A stretch of DNA of 64,000 bases from Sphingomonas gei (lineage in GTDB: Bacteria > Pseudomonadota > Alphaproteobacteria > Sphingomonadales > Sphingomonadaceae). The notes beneath the pieces were generated by a model. The model saw only the letters and a list, made by a program, of their open reading frames with translations. It was not told the origin of the DNA and did not search any database. The stretch spans positions 620,001 through 684,000 of the forward strand of contig NZ_SRXT01000002.1 of the NCBI RefSeq assembly GCF_004792685.1. Direction: 5' to 3'. Shown here piece by piece: positions 21,528 through 30,226 of the stretch (positions are counted from its first letter, which is position 1; the number at the start of each line of letters is the position of its first letter). The translations under genes and the position numbers were made by a program.

Positions 21528-23066
21528 CTATTTCGCCGCTTCGCCCTCGCTCCCGGCGCCGTCGGGCTTGGCATCGAGCGTTCCGAGCGCCTTGTCGATA
21601 TCGCCCTTGTCGATCATCGCGATCAGCTCGGCAGCGACCTTCGCAAGGCCCTCTCCATGCGGCTGATAGGCGAGCGGCGCGAGCATCTCGCGCGCAATCG
21701 CCTTGTCACCGTGGCGCAGCACGATCGCGGCGGCATTGAACCGCAAGCCGGGATCCTGCGGCGCCAGCTCGAAAGCGCGCATCAGACCGCTTTTGGCATT
21801 TTCGGTCGGCGGGGTTCCGCTTTCGACGAAGCTGCGGAAATAGAGCATCAGCGGCTCGGGATCTTCGGGATCGATCTTGTTTCCCGTCGCGATGATCTTG
21901 CGGATGCGCGTCCAGGTCTTGGCAGTCGTGTCACCCGCCTTTGCAGCAACCGCCATCTGCGACATCGCCTTGTAGACATAGCCGTCGACTGCCTTCGGAT
22001 CCGCGGCGAGCGCCCGGTCCGCCGCGGCTTCCGATGCCGCATAGTCGCCGGCGTCGTACGCCGCCTCGGCGAGGACCAACTGCGCACCGCGATCGTTCGG
22101 ATACGGCGCCGCAGCTTTTTTGGCCCGCTCATAGGTGCCCGGCGCGGTCTTGGCATTGACCCCGACCTTGGAGCGGACGCGGACGTCCATCGTCGCGGCT
22201 TCCCCCGCGCTGAGCTTGCGGAGCGTCACCGCGCCGCTCGGTACCTTGCCCGCAGGGATTCGCGCGCCCCTGAACTTGCCCGTCTTGTACTTTTCCAGTT
22301 CGCGGTCGAGCTGCTTGAGGTCGCCGAATGCGGCCGCCGCCTCGTGCGCCGATTTCCCTTCGTTCAGCGCATTCAAATAGCGCGTCAGTTGGTCCGCGCG
22401 TTGCCCGGAGAACAGCAGATAATGCGACAGTAGCCAGCCGCGGCCGTAAAGCCCTTCACGCTGTTCGTTGGTCAGCTTGAGCGTGTCGGCGATCATCAGC
22501 TTGTCGACCGGCAGCCAGTTGCCGCTGAGCAACCCGTAGCCGCGATATTGCGGGGGATTGCCGAGCACGATCGCGCCGTCCTGCTCGAACTTGACGGTGG
22601 CGAGCGCCTCGGCAAATCCTTCGATGTACCAGGAGGGATAGACGGTGTTCGGCGAGAAGCTCCACATCAGATGGTGGGTATATTCGTGGAGCAGAATTGC
22701 CTGCGGACTGAGATCGTTGACGCTGGTCGATCGGCTCCTGCGCGGCACGATCGCGAGCGAGCCGCCGGCGCGCGGCACGTAGAAGCCGGCGACAAAGCTG
22801 TCCGACACCAGCTTGGCGACATCCTCGCGATCGTCGACCATGTAGATGGTGACTCGGTTGGCGGGGCCGATCGGCTCATCGGGGACTTTGCGCAGCAGCC
22901 GCATCGTGCCGTCGAAGCGCTCGAGCTTGTCGGCGAAATCCTTGAGCTTGTCGGGGTCGAGTTCGGAATAGACGACGAAGTGCCTGGTGCCCGCCTCGTA
23001 CCACTCGGCGCTCGCAGGCGCGGCGGCCACGAGCAGCAGCAGCAATCCCAGCAGCATGCGAACCAT
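21528..23066 (-). CDS. exported gluzincin-like zinc peptidase with TPR-like C-terminus
   Basis: The 512-residue protein starts with a signal peptide (MVRMLLGLLLLLVAAAPASA). The zinc site HEYTH (residues 127-131) is followed by WYIEGFAEAL, where Glu149 would be the third ligand, as in gluzincins. The C-terminal half (about 330-490) has helical repeats resembling TPRs (APYPNDRGAQLVLAEAAYDAGDYAASEAAADRALAADPKAVDGYVYKAMSQM). The substrate is unknown. The frame is open far upstream, but those codons are antisense to nothing convincing and run through a family A repeat. It lies 106 bases upstream of the serine protease gene on the same strand, so the two exported peptidases may be coexpressed. Confidence 0.75.
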   Translation of the reverse strand: MVRMLLGLLLLLVAAAPASAEWYEAGTRHFVVYSELDPDKLKDFADKLERFDGTMRLLRKVPDEPIGPANRVTIYMVDDREDVAKLVSDSFVAGFYVPRAGGSLAIVPRRSRSTSVNDLSPQAILLHEYTHHLMWSFSPNTVYPSWYIEGFAEALATVKFEQDGAIVLGNPPQYRGYGLLSGNWLPVDKLMIADTLKLTNEQREGLYGRGWLLSHYLLFSGQRADQLTRYLNALNEGKSAHEAAAAFGDLKQLDRELEKYKTGKFRGARIPAGKVPSGAVTLRKLSAGEAATMDVRVRSKVGVNAKTAPGTYERAKKAAAPYPNDRGAQLVLAEAAYDAGDYAASEAAADRALAADPKAVDGYVYKAMSQMAVAAKAGDTTAKTWTRIRKIIATGNKIDPEDPEPLMLYFRSFVESGTPPTENAKSGLMRAFELAPQDPGLRFNAAAIVLRHGDKAIAREMLAPLAYQPHGEGLAKVAAELIAMIDKGDIDKALGTLDAKPDGAGSEGEAAK

Positions 23067-23171
23067 CCCCAGCCCCCCTTTGCCACGCGATCCTATCGCG
23101 CTTTCCCGCGCCACATAGAATGGAATCGACATTTCATTGTCGATCTCCTGCTGGAATCGGGCCCCGGCCAA

Positions 23172-23257
23172 CCGTTCGCCCTGAGCCTGTCGAAGGGCGC
23201 CATCCGGGGGCATACCGCCTGCGGCACAATGCCCTTCGACAAGCTCAGGGCGAACGG
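23172..23257. repeat. Family A paired inverted repeat, copy 3
   Basis: CCGTTCGCCCTGAGCCTGTC and GACAAGCTCAGGGCGAACGG flank the centre. The right flank (CAACCTGA then AAATCGACCCT) mirrors the left flanks of copies 4 and 5, so the true element may be longer than the core. Confidence 0.8.
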
Positions 23258-23284
23258 ATTGGCTCAACCTGAGTGAAATCGACC

Positions 23285-25459
23285 CTACAGGAAGCTGTAC
23301 GGATCGACGTCCACCGCGACGCGCACCTTGGCGCTCCATTCGAGCGCGCCCAGCCAGTCGCGGATCATGTCCTGGACGTCGAAGGCGCGGCGGGCGTGGA
23401 CGAGCAGGCGGAAGCGGTGACGCCCACGCAGCATCGCCAGCGGCGCGGGCGCGGGGCCGTAGACGTGCATCTCGTCGCGTTGCGGCGCGGTGCGGCCGAT
23501 CATCCGCGCGGTTTCCTCCGCCGCGGCCTTGTCCTCGCTCGACACGATGATCGCGGCATAGCGGCCATAAGGCGGCGCGCCGGCCTCGCGCCGTGCTTCG
23601 GTCTCGGCTTCGTAGAAGGCGGCGCTGTCGCCCGAGACCAAAGCCTGCATCACCCGCGCCTCGGGGGCGTGGGTCTGGATGAACACCTTGCCCGGCTTCT
23701 CGCCGCGCCCGGCGCGCCCCGATACCTGCATGATCTGCTGGAAGGTGCGCTCCGCCGCGCGCAGGTCGCCGCCGTCGAGCCCGAGATCGGCGTCGACCAC
23801 GCCGACCACGGTCAGGTTGGGGAAGTGATAGCCCTTGGTGACGAGCTGGGTACCGACGACGATGTCGATGTCGCCGTGCTCCATCCGGTGGACGAACTCG
23901 GCCGCCTTGGCGGGCGACCACATCGTGTCGGACGTGACGATCGCGATCTTGGCGTTCGGCCACAGCAACGCCGCTTCGTCGGCGATCCGCTCGACTCCGG
24001 GGCCGCAGGCGACGAGGCTGTCGGCCTCCTCGCATTCCGGGCAGATCTCGGGGGTCGGTACGGTATGCCCGCAATGGTGGCAGGCGAGGCGGCGGATCAG
24101 CCGGTGCTCGACCATCCACGCGGTGCAGTTCGGACATTGGAAGCGATGCCCGCAATGCCGGCACAGCGTCAGCGGGGCATAGCCGCGCCGGTTGAGGAAC
24201 AGCAAGGATTGCTCGCCGCGCTCGAGCGCCGCATCGATCGCGAGGATCAGCCGCGGGCTCAGCCAGCGCCCGCGATCGGGCGGCTCCTGGATAAGGTCGA
24301 TCGCCTCGATGTCGGGGAGCTCGGCGAGGCCGAAGCGGCCGGGCAGCTTGAGTTCCTCATAGCGACCGAGCTCGACCTGGTGGCGGCTCTCGATCGCCGG
24401 GGTCGCCGAGGCGAGGATCACCGGGCAGTTTTCGAACCGTCCGCGCATCACCGCAACGTCGCGCGCGTGATAATGGACGCCTTCTTCCTGCTTGAAAGTG
24501 GTCTCGTGCGCCTCGTCGACGACGATCAGCCCCAGCTTGGGGTAGGGGAGGAACAATGCCGAGCGCGCGCCGACGGTGACCAGGGCCTCGCCGCTGGCGA
24601 TTGCGCGCCACGCGCGGCGGCGCTGCGAGGTGCGTAGCCCCGAATGCCAGGCGACCGGCTCGCAGCCGAAGCGCGCGGCGAAGCGCGTGAGGAAGGGCTC
24701 GGTCAGCGCGATCTCGGGGAGCAACACGATCGTCTGCTGGCCCGCGGAAATCGCCGCGGCAATCGCCTCGAAATAGACTTCGGTCTTGCCCGATCCGGTG
24801 ACGCCGTCGAGCAGGAAGGGCTGAAAGCGCGCCGCCTCCACCGACTGGCGCAGGATGCCCGCCACATCGGCCTGTTCGCGGCTGAGCTCGGGCGGGCCGA
24901 AAGCCGGATTTGGAAGCGGGTAGGGGCTGTCGGTATCGACCGTCACCGCTTCGATCGCGCCGACCTTGCACAGCCCGCGGATCACCCCTTCGGAGACGTC
25001 GGCGATCGTCGCGAGCTCGCGCACCAGTCCCTGCCGTTCGCCGATCCGCTCGAGCGCCTGCGCGCGCTGCGGAGTCAGCCGCTCGGGCACCACCCCGGTC
25101 GCGCGATATTCGGTGATCGTCGGCGCGCTCTCGAACGCCGCTGAGGTACGTACCGCCATCGCCAGCACGGCGGAGGGCGGGCTCAGATAATAATCCGCGG
25201 TCCATTCGACGAGGCGGCGCACCGGTTCGGGGATCGGCGGCGCGTCGGCGACCGCGATCAGATTGCGCAGTCGATTGTCGCCGATCTCCTCTTTCTCGGA
25301 CGGCAGCCGCTCTGGCTCCCACACCACGCCGGGATATTGCCGCGGTCCGATCGGCACGACAACGATCGATCCCGGCTCGACCTGCATGCCCTGCGGCACG
25401 CGATAATCGAGCGGGCCGAGCGCGGGGTGGAGGACGAGAATGCGGGCGCGAGACGACAT
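23285..25459 (-). CDS. priA: primosomal replication restart helicase PriA
   Basis: The 724-residue protein has the full PriA layout: a 3'-DNA-binding N-terminal domain (RILVLHPALGPLDYRVP), Walker A in LLDGVTGSGKTEVYFEAI, DEAH in VVDEAHETTFKQEEGVHYHARD, and ASATPAIES. A zinc-binding insertion has paired cysteines (CRHCGHRFQCPNC, CHHCGH, CPEC), followed by helicase motifs V and VI (GTQLVTKGYHFPNLTVVG, QVSGRAGRGEKPGKV). It reloads the replisome at stalled forks. The C-terminus ends at PYSFL. It is a single gene between two family A repeats. Confidence 0.97.
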   Translation of the reverse strand: MSSRARILVLHPALGPLDYRVPQGMQVEPGSIVVVPIGPRQYPGVVWEPERLPSEKEEIGDNRLRNLIAVADAPPIPEPVRRLVEWTADYYLSPPSAVLAMAVRTSAAFESAPTITEYRATGVVPERLTPQRAQALERIGERQGLVRELATIADVSEGVIRGLCKVGAIEAVTVDTDSPYPLPNPAFGPPELSREQADVAGILRQSVEAARFQPFLLDGVTGSGKTEVYFEAIAAAISAGQQTIVLLPEIALTEPFLTRFAARFGCEPVAWHSGLRTSQRRRAWRAIASGEALVTVGARSALFLPYPKLGLIVVDEAHETTFKQEEGVHYHARDVAVMRGRFENCPVILASATPAIESRHQVELGRYEELKLPGRFGLAELPDIEAIDLIQEPPDRGRWLSPRLILAIDAALERGEQSLLFLNRRGYAPLTLCRHCGHRFQCPNCTAWMVEHRLIRRLACHHCGHTVPTPEICPECEEADSLVACGPGVERIADEAALLWPNAKIAIVTSDTMWSPAKAAEFVHRMEHGDIDIVVGTQLVTKGYHFPNLTVVGVVDADLGLDGGDLRAAERTFQQIMQVSGRAGRGEKPGKVFIQTHAPEARVMQALVSGDSAAFYEAETEARREAGAPPYGRYAAIIVSSEDKAAAEETARMIGRTAPQRDEMHVYGPAPAPLAMLRGRHRFRLLVHARRAFDVQDMIRDWLGALEWSAKVRVAVDVDPYSFL

Positions 25460-25538
25460 CGCGCCTCATGTAGGACCGGCTTCGGCGACGCGATAGCCTG
25501 CGCCTAGGGTCGATTTAATTCAGGTTGAACGCGCCCAA

Positions 25539-25624
25539 CCGTTCGCCCTGAGCTTGTCGAAGGGCGGCTATCCGCGCGCGGATCGCTTGGGCAACGCGCC
25601 CTTCGACAGGCTCAGGGCGAACGG
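25539..25624. repeat. Family A paired inverted repeat, copy 4
   Basis: CCGTTCGCCCTGAGCTTGTC and GACAGGCTCAGGGCGAACGG flank the centre. The left flank GTCGATTTAATTCAGGTTGAA resembles the flank of copy 5 and the reversed flank of copy 3. Confidence 0.8.
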
Positions 25625-25659
25625 AAAAGAAAAGCGACTCCGTCAATCAAAGATCGACT

Positions 25660-26346
25660 CTAATCCCCGCTGCCGCCGATGCTCGCGACGTTGAACGACA
25701 GCGTAAAGGTGGCGGCGTGGTCCATCTGGTCGCGGCGGCCATCGCGGCCGAAGCGGTATTGGTTGAGATAGCCGACCTCGCCGCGCAGCTTGCCGCCGAG
25801 CCCGATCGACAGGCCGGCAGCGTTGCGCATCCGCTCATAGCCGCCTTGCTGGCCCCAGCCGGTGGTGTTGAGGTTGAGGAAATGCTCCTGCGTGGCGAAG
25901 AGCTTCAGGCCCTTGTCGTTGAGCGGCGTATCGAAGCCGAGCCGCGGGCGCAGCCGCACCCCGATTTCGCTGCCGCTGCTGTTGAACCGCTCTTCGAGCC
26001 GCAGCCGGCCCGAAAAGCCACTGCCCAGCGGCATCAGCACCATCTGCCGCAATCGCTCTTCGTTCGGCAACGCCACGCCGCGATTCCAGTCCGCGACATG
26101 CCGATAGCCGATCGACAGTTCGATCCCGCCCGCCGTCGTGTGGGTGAACAATGCGCCTGCCTCGGCGTGCGAGAAACCCTCGGCACGATCGCTGAACCGG
26201 CCGATCCCCTCCAGCGTGACCTTCTCGCGGCTGCCGATGGTGACGGTGCCGTTGGTCTGCAGCCAGAGCTGTCGGTCGACCTGCTGGGCATGCGCCAGCG
26301 TGGGGACGAGCAGCAGGGTTGCCGATAGAAGCGATAGGCGCAGCAC
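25660..26346 (-). CDS. DUF2490 family exported protein (probable outer-membrane barrel)
   Basis: The 228-residue protein has a signal peptide (MLRLSLLSATLLLVPTLAHA). Alternating polar/hydrophobic beta strands typical of DUF2490 follow (DRQLWLQTNGTVTIGSREKVTLEGIGRFSD, GGIELSIGYRHVADW, GSGFSGRLRLEERF, GVRLRPRLGFDTPLNDKGLKLFATQEHFLNLN). Members are thought to form small outer-membrane barrels; function is unknown. Length is normal. It has its own short promoter region upstream (26347-26498, shared with a divergent gene). Confidence 0.8.
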   Translation of the reverse strand: MLRLSLLSATLLLVPTLAHAQQVDRQLWLQTNGTVTIGSREKVTLEGIGRFSDRAEGFSHAEAGALFTHTTAGGIELSIGYRHVADWNRGVALPNEERLRQMVLMPLGSGFSGRLRLEERFNSSGSEIGVRLRPRLGFDTPLNDKGLKLFATQEHFLNLNTTGWGQQGGYERMRNAAGLSIGLGGKLRGEVGYLNQYRFGRDGRRDQMDHAATFTLSFNVASIGGSGD

Positions 26347-26498
26347 GTCGATATCCCGCAGACGAATCCAGTCCCGGCGGCTCCTAGCAATATTGCAGCA
26401 ACACTGTCACGGCTTCGCATCGGCCGCGATTGCCACGCGTCTGCGGTCCGCTTATGTTCCCCGCGGTCGGCAGGGGCCGGCAAGGGGGGGAATTGGCC

Positions 26499-26888
26499 AT
26501 GTTGCTGACCGCGCTCGCACTGTCGCTCGCCACGCAAAGCTGCAGATCCTATGACACCGCGCTGCCGAGGTCGCTGCGCGGCTGGACGCGATCTGGGCGC
26601 GTGCTCGATACCGGCCATGCAGTGACGTTGCCGCGAACCGGCGATTCGATCCGCACCCTTCTGCGCATCCGCAAGGCGGGCACCTTCGGCATCGCGCTCA
26701 GCGAGCCGGGCTGGATCGATGTGTCGCCCGAACGCGGCAAGCCGCTCGACTCGGTCGCGCACGGGCATGGCCCGCAATGCTCGACGATCCGCAAGATCGT
26801 CCGCTACAAGCTCCGCCCGGGGACCTATCGCGTCACGGTCAACAAGCTTAAGGCGACCCGCGCACGGCTGATGCTCGTCAGCTACTGA
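26499..26888 (+). CDS. small exported protein, function unknown
   Basis: The 129-residue protein begins with a signal-like helix ([15 protein letters not shown]) and continues with a beta-rich body ([37 protein letters not shown]...[22 protein letters not shown]) that could be a beta-sandwich. No family is recognised. ATG at 26499 is chosen over the longer frame from 26430 because it starts the signal sequence, with a run of seven G upstream that may serve as ribosome-binding site. It ends 17 bases before the transaldolase gene. Confidence 0.55.
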   Translation: MLLTALALSLATQSCRSYDTALPRSLRGWTRSGRVLDTGHAVTLPRTGDSIRTLLRIRKAGTFGIALSEPGWIDVSPERGKPLDSVAHGHGPQCSTIRKIVRYKLRPGTYRVTVNKLKATRARLMLVSY

Positions 26889-26905
26889 TTCGCCTGGGGA
26901 CTGCC

Positions 26906-27562
26906 ATGAAATTCTTCGCCGACACCGCCGACACTGCCGACATCCGCGACCTCGCCGATACCGGCCTGCTCGACGGCGTCACCACCAATCCGTCGCTGAT
27001 CCACAAGGCCGGCCGCGACTTCCTCGAAGTGGTCGCGGAGATCTGCCAGATCGTGCCGGGCAAGCCGGTGTCGGCCGAAGTCGTCGCGCTCGATTTCGAA
27101 GGCATGATGCGCGAGGCGGAGATCGTCCGGAAGATCGCCGACAATATCGCGGTCAAGGTGCCGCTGACGATCGACGGGCTCAAGACCTGCAAGGCGCTCA
27201 CCGACGACGGCACGATGGTCAACGTGACCCTGTGCTTCTCGGCGAACCAGGCGCTGCTCGCCGCCAAGGCGGGCGCGACCTTCGTCTCGCCGTTCGTCGG
27301 CCGCCACGACGATAATGGCTTCGACGGCATGGCACTGATCAGCGACATCCGGCTGATCTACGACAATTATGATTTCGCCACCGAGATCCTCGTCGCCAGC
27401 GTGCGCCATCCGATCCACGTGCTCGAGGCCGCGCGCATCGGCGCCGACGTGATGACTGCGCCGCCCGCGGTGATCCGCCAATTGGTCAAGCATCCGCTGA
27501 CCGACAAGGGAATCGAAGGCTTCCTCGCCGATTGGGCGAAGACCGGCCAGAAGATCGGCTGA
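26906..27562 (+). CDS. transaldolase / fructose-6-phosphate aldolase-like
   Basis: The 218-residue protein is a short-form (TalC/MipB) transaldolase: [32 protein letters not shown] at the N-terminus, Lys84 in NIAVKVPLT as the Schiff-base lysine, and [12 protein letters not shown]. Known members transfer dihydroxyacetone units in the pentose phosphate pathway or cleave fructose 6-phosphate. Most bacterial homologues of this length are transaldolases; the sequence alone does not decide between the two, so no symbol is given. It converges on ohr with a strong stem-loop between. Confidence 0.9.
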   Translation: MKFFADTADTADIRDLADTGLLDGVTTNPSLIHKAGRDFLEVVAEICQIVPGKPVSAEVVALDFEGMMREAEIVRKIADNIAVKVPLTIDGLKTCKALTDDGTMVNVTLCFSANQALLAAKAGATFVSPFVGRHDDNGFDGMALISDIRLIYDNYDFATEILVASVRHPIHVLEAARIGADVMTAPPAVIRQLVKHPLTDKGIEGFLADWAKTGQKIG

Positions 27563-27574
27563 TCGGCCGAGCGT

Positions 27575-27603
27575 GCCGGCCCGGTGGAGTTCACCGGACC
27601 GGC
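27575..27603. terminator. Stem-loop between convergent transaldolase and ohr genes
   Basis: GCCGGCCCGGTG and CACCGGACCGGC pair with a single mismatch around GAGTT. The 49-base gap between the convergent stops holds little else. No T-run is present, so it is only a candidate bidirectional terminator. Confidence 0.5.
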
Positions 27604-27611
27604 GCTGACGG

Positions 27612-28043
27612 TCAGGCGGCGAGCGTCACCTGGACATCGACATTGCCGCGCGTCGCGTTGCTATAGGGGCAAGTGCGGTGCGCGGCGGCGAGCAGCGCCT
27701 CGGCGGCTTCGCGCTCGATCCCGGGGATGGCCGCTTCGAGCGACACGGTGAGGGCGAAGCCTTCGCCCTTGCCCGGATCGATCGGGCCGATACCCACCTT
27801 TGCAGTGACCGTCGCCTCGTCGGCGATCGCCACCTTCTGCTGTCCAGCGACGAACTTGAGCGCGCTCAGGAAGCACGCCGCATAGCCGGCGGCGAACAGC
27901 TGCTCGGGGTTGGTGCCCGCGTCGCCCTGGCCACCCATTTCGCGCGGCATCGCCAGCGTGACGGTCAGCGCGCCGTCGTCGCTGCGGGCAGTGCCGGTGC
28001 GGCCGCCGGTGGCCGTCGCGCTCGTGGCATAAAGCGTTTTCAT
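27612..28043 (-). CDS. ohr: organic hydroperoxide reductase Ohr
   Basis: The 143-residue OsmC/Ohr-family peroxidase reduces organic hydroperoxides in the cytoplasm. Its two reactive cysteines are Cys57 (GYAACFLSAL) and Cys125 (RTCPYSNATRGNV). The N-terminus (TLYATSATATGGRTGTARSDDGALTV) and GTNPEQLFAAGYAACF are Ohr hallmarks. ATG at 28043 is preceded by AAGGAGAAAGACG. On the minus strand a TTGTGC and a TATATC 17 bases apart (about 28096-28071) form a plausible promoter overlapping the palindrome at 28072-28089. The regulator ohrR is divergent 93 bases away. Confidence 0.95.
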   Translation of the reverse strand: MKTLYATSATATGGRTGTARSDDGALTVTLAMPREMGGQGDAGTNPEQLFAAGYAACFLSALKFVAGQQKVAIADEATVTAKVGIGPIDPGKGEGFALTVSLEAAIPGIEREAAEALLAAAHRTCPYSNATRGNVDVQVTLAA

Positions 28044-28071
28044 CGTCTTTCTCCTTGGTTCGATGGAAGGA

Positions 28072-28089
28072 TATATCGCGCACGATATA
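28072..28089. promoter_or_regulatory. Candidate OhrR operator in the ohr/ohrR divergent region
   Basis: TATATCGCGCACGATATA is a perfect inverted repeat with 7-base arms and a 4-base centre. It overlaps the likely ohr -10 element on the minus strand and a TATAAT (28086-28091) on the plus strand reading toward ohrR. This is where a MarR-type repressor would block both promoters. Confidence 0.6.
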
Positions 28090-28136
28090 ATCGCACAAGA
28101 CCTTAAATTCTGCCTGGGATACCCTATGTCGATGCG

Positions 28137-28598
28137 ATGACACGCCAGGACCCCGCCAGCGCGCTGCTCGCGCTCGACAATCAGCTTTGTTTCGCGGTCT
28201 ATTCGGCGGCGCATGCGCTCAATCGCGCCTACAAGCCGCTGCTCGCCCAATTGGGGCTGACCTATCCGCAATATCTGGCGCTGCTAATCCTGTGGGAGCG
28301 CGACGGGCAACGTGTCGGCGAGATCGGCGCCAGGCTGATGCTCGACACCAACACGCTGACGCCATTGCTCAAGCGGCTCGAGGCGATGGGGCTGGTCGCA
28401 CGCCGCCGCAGCGCCGAGGACGAGCGCCAGGTGCTGATCTCGCTGACCGAAAAGGGCAGTGCGATGCGTGCGCGCGCGGCGGCGGTCCCGCCCGAGATCT
28501 TCGCCGCGACCGGCTGCTCGCTCGACGACATCGTGCGGCTGCGCACCGAATTGGCGGCGCTGCGCGAGCGGCTCGACGCAGGGAGCGACGCGCGCTGA
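28137..28598 (+). CDS. ohrR: MarR-family organic peroxide sensor OhrR
   Basis: The 153-residue regulator has the OhrR N-terminus LALDNQLCFAVYSAAHALNRAYKPLL with the peroxide-sensing Cys18. A winged helix (about residues 55-105, GEIGARLMLDTNTLTPLLKRLEAMGLVARRRSAEDERQVLISLTEKG) follows. Oxidation of the cysteine releases it from DNA and derepresses ohr, which lies divergent. A second Cys (ATGCSLDD, near residue 126) could be the partner for two-Cys-type control. Its TGA shares one base with the ATG of the following xerC-like gene. Confidence 0.9.
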   Translation: MTRQDPASALLALDNQLCFAVYSAAHALNRAYKPLLAQLGLTYPQYLALLILWERDGQRVGEIGARLMLDTNTLTPLLKRLEAMGLVARRRSAEDERQVLISLTEKGSAMRARAAAVPPEIFAATGCSLDDIVRLRTELAALRERLDAGSDAR

Positions 28599-29491
28599 TG
28601 GCCGATCCGCCGCTTCCGCTCCTCTACGGCCAGCACCTTGCGCGCGACCGCCGCCGCTCGGTACACACCGTGCGCGCCTATGAAGCGACCGCGGTGCGGT
28701 TGATCGGCTTCCTCCAGTCGCATTGGGGCGAAGCGGTCACCGCCGAGCGGCTGGCGCGAGTCGAGACTGCGGATCTCCGCGCGTTCCTGGCGCATCGCCG
28801 CAACGACGGGCTGTCCAACGCCTCCGCCGCGCGCGAACTTTCGGCAGTGCGCGGTTTCCTCAAATTCGCCGCGGGCGACGGCGCCGAACTCCCCCGGCTG
28901 CGCGGCCCCCGCGTCAAGAAGGGGCTGCCGCGCCCGATCGCGCCGCACGAGGCGGTGGCGCTTGCCGAAACCGTCGCCGAGGAAGCCCGCGAGCCGTGGA
29001 TCGGCGCGCGCGACTGGGCGGTGCTGCTGCTGCTCTACGGCGCGGGGCTGCGCATCGGCGAGGCGGTGGGCTTGACCGGCGCGGTGCTGCCGCTCGGGCC
29101 GACGATGCGCGTCACCGGCAAGCGCGCCAAGACGCGCACCGTCCCGCTGCTGCCGCAGGTCCGCGCGGCGATCGAGGCCTATGCGGCGCTCTGTCCCTAC
29201 GGCGTGTCGCGCGACGCGCCGCTGTTTCGCGGCGCCAAGGGCGGGCCGCTGCCGCCGGGGATGATCCGCAAGGCCGTACGCTCGGCGCGAACCGGACTGG
29301 GCCTGTCCGAACGGACGACCCCGCACGCGCTGCGCCACAGCTTCGCGACGCACCTGCTCGGCCGCGGCGCCGATCTGCGCGCGCTGCAGGAACTGCTCGG
29401 CCATGCCAGCCTCAGCTCGACTCAGATCTACACTGCGGTCGATGCCGCGCATCTGCTCGACGTCTATCGCAACGCCCATCCGCGCGCTTAG
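28598..29491 (+). CDS. xerC: tyrosine recombinase XerC
   Basis: The 297-residue site-specific recombinase has a SAM-like core-binding N-terminal domain and the catalytic residues Arg152 (GAGLRIGEA), Lys175, His243 and Arg246 (HALRHSF), His269 (LLGHASLSS) and Tyr278 (TQIYTAVD). Size and motifs fit chromosomal XerC, which with XerD resolves chromosome dimers at dif. The start is the ATG overlapping the ohrR stop; the frame also stays open upstream through ohrR, but that part is a shadow. XerC rather than XerD is inferred from overall resemblance. Confidence 0.85.
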   Translation: MADPPLPLLYGQHLARDRRRSVHTVRAYEATAVRLIGFLQSHWGEAVTAERLARVETADLRAFLAHRRNDGLSNASAARELSAVRGFLKFAAGDGAELPRLRGPRVKKGLPRPIAPHEAVALAETVAEEAREPWIGARDWAVLLLLYGAGLRIGEAVGLTGAVLPLGPTMRVTGKRAKTRTVPLLPQVRAAIEAYAALCPYGVSRDAPLFRGAKGGPLPPGMIRKAVRSARTGLGLSERTTPHALRHSFATHLLGRGADLRALQELLGHASLSSTQIYTAVDAAHLLDVYRNAHPRA

Positions 29492-29517
29492 GGTGTATTT
29501 CGGTCAGGTTTGAACCA

Positions 29518-29601
29518 CCGTTCGCCCTGAGCTTGTCGAAGGGCACGCCCCAGGCGGTACGCTCTTGGATGGCCGCCCTTCGACAGGCTCAGGGCGAACG
29601 G
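29518..29601. repeat. Family A paired inverted repeat, copy 5
   Basis: CCGTTCGCCCTGAGCTTGTC and GACAGGCTCAGGGCGAACGG flank the centre. The left flank (GTCAGGTTTGAACCA) and right flank (AATAGAAATCGA) resemble flanks of copies 4 and 1. Confidence 0.8.
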
Positions 29602-29631
29602 ATATTGAGCGCTCCGCAATAGAAATCGACG

Positions 29632-30222
29632 CTAGCGCTTGGCGCGGGGCTTCCACGTCGCGACGCGCCAAAGATAGCCGGCGGATGCGAGCGCGACCAG
29701 CGCGACGACTCCGGGCGCGATCCAGTGATCGATCGTCTCGAAGGTCGTGCCGAGCCAGAAGCCCACGCCGACCAGGATCGCGTTCCACACCAGGCTGCCG
29801 CCGGTGGTGTAGGCCACGAATCGCCAGAACGGCATGTGCATCAGCCCGGCGGGGATCGAAATCACCGTGCGCCCGATCGGCATGAAGCGGAACAGGAACA
29901 CCGTCACCCCGCCCCAGCGATCGAAGAAGCGGCGCAGTCTCTCGACATCCTCCCATTCCATCGTCAGCCAGCGGCCCCAGCGATCGACCATCGGCTTGAG
30001 CCGTTGATAGCCGAAGCGCCGGCCGATTTCCCACCAGAACAGATTGCCCACCGTGCAGCCGAGCGTGCCGACCAGCACCAGCAGCGCGAAGTTCATCTTG
30101 CCCTGGCCCGCGGCGATCCCGCCGACCCCCATGATCACTTCGGACGGGACCGGAGGGATCACGTTCTCCAGCACCATCAGCAGGAAGACGCCGAGATAGC
30201 TCCAGTCGAGCCAGTTGATCAT
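29632..30222 (-). CDS. DedA family membrane protein
   Basis: The 196-residue inner-membrane protein has the DedA (SNARE-associated) layout: an N-terminal ENVIPPVPSEVIMGVGG re-entrant motif and the conserved FLFRFMPIGRTVISIPAGLMHMPFWRFVAYTTGGSLVWN, plus four to five hydrophobic segments. DedA proteins help flip lipids such as undecaprenyl phosphate and support membrane homeostasis. It starts 4 bases after the gshB stop, so it is probably cotranscribed with gshB and yraN. Confidence 0.9.
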   Translation of the reverse strand: MINWLDWSYLGVFLLMVLENVIPPVPSEVIMGVGGIAAGQGKMNFALLVLVGTLGCTVGNLFWWEIGRRFGYQRLKPMVDRWGRWLTMEWEDVERLRRFFDRWGGVTVFLFRFMPIGRTVISIPAGLMHMPFWRFVAYTTGGSLVWNAILVGVGFWLGTTFETIDHWIAPGVVALVALASAGYLWRVATWKPRAKR

Positions 30223-30226
30223 CCGC

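Noticed and set aside
26480-26500. Seven-G run before a small exported protein as a phase-variation switch
   Set aside because: The tract is short and outside the coding frame, probably part of the ribosome-binding region; no out-of-frame start is involved.
28598-29491. Tyrosine recombinase as a sign of an integrated element
   Set aside because: Size, motifs and context fit chromosomal XerC. No attachment-site repeats, phage or transfer genes surround it.
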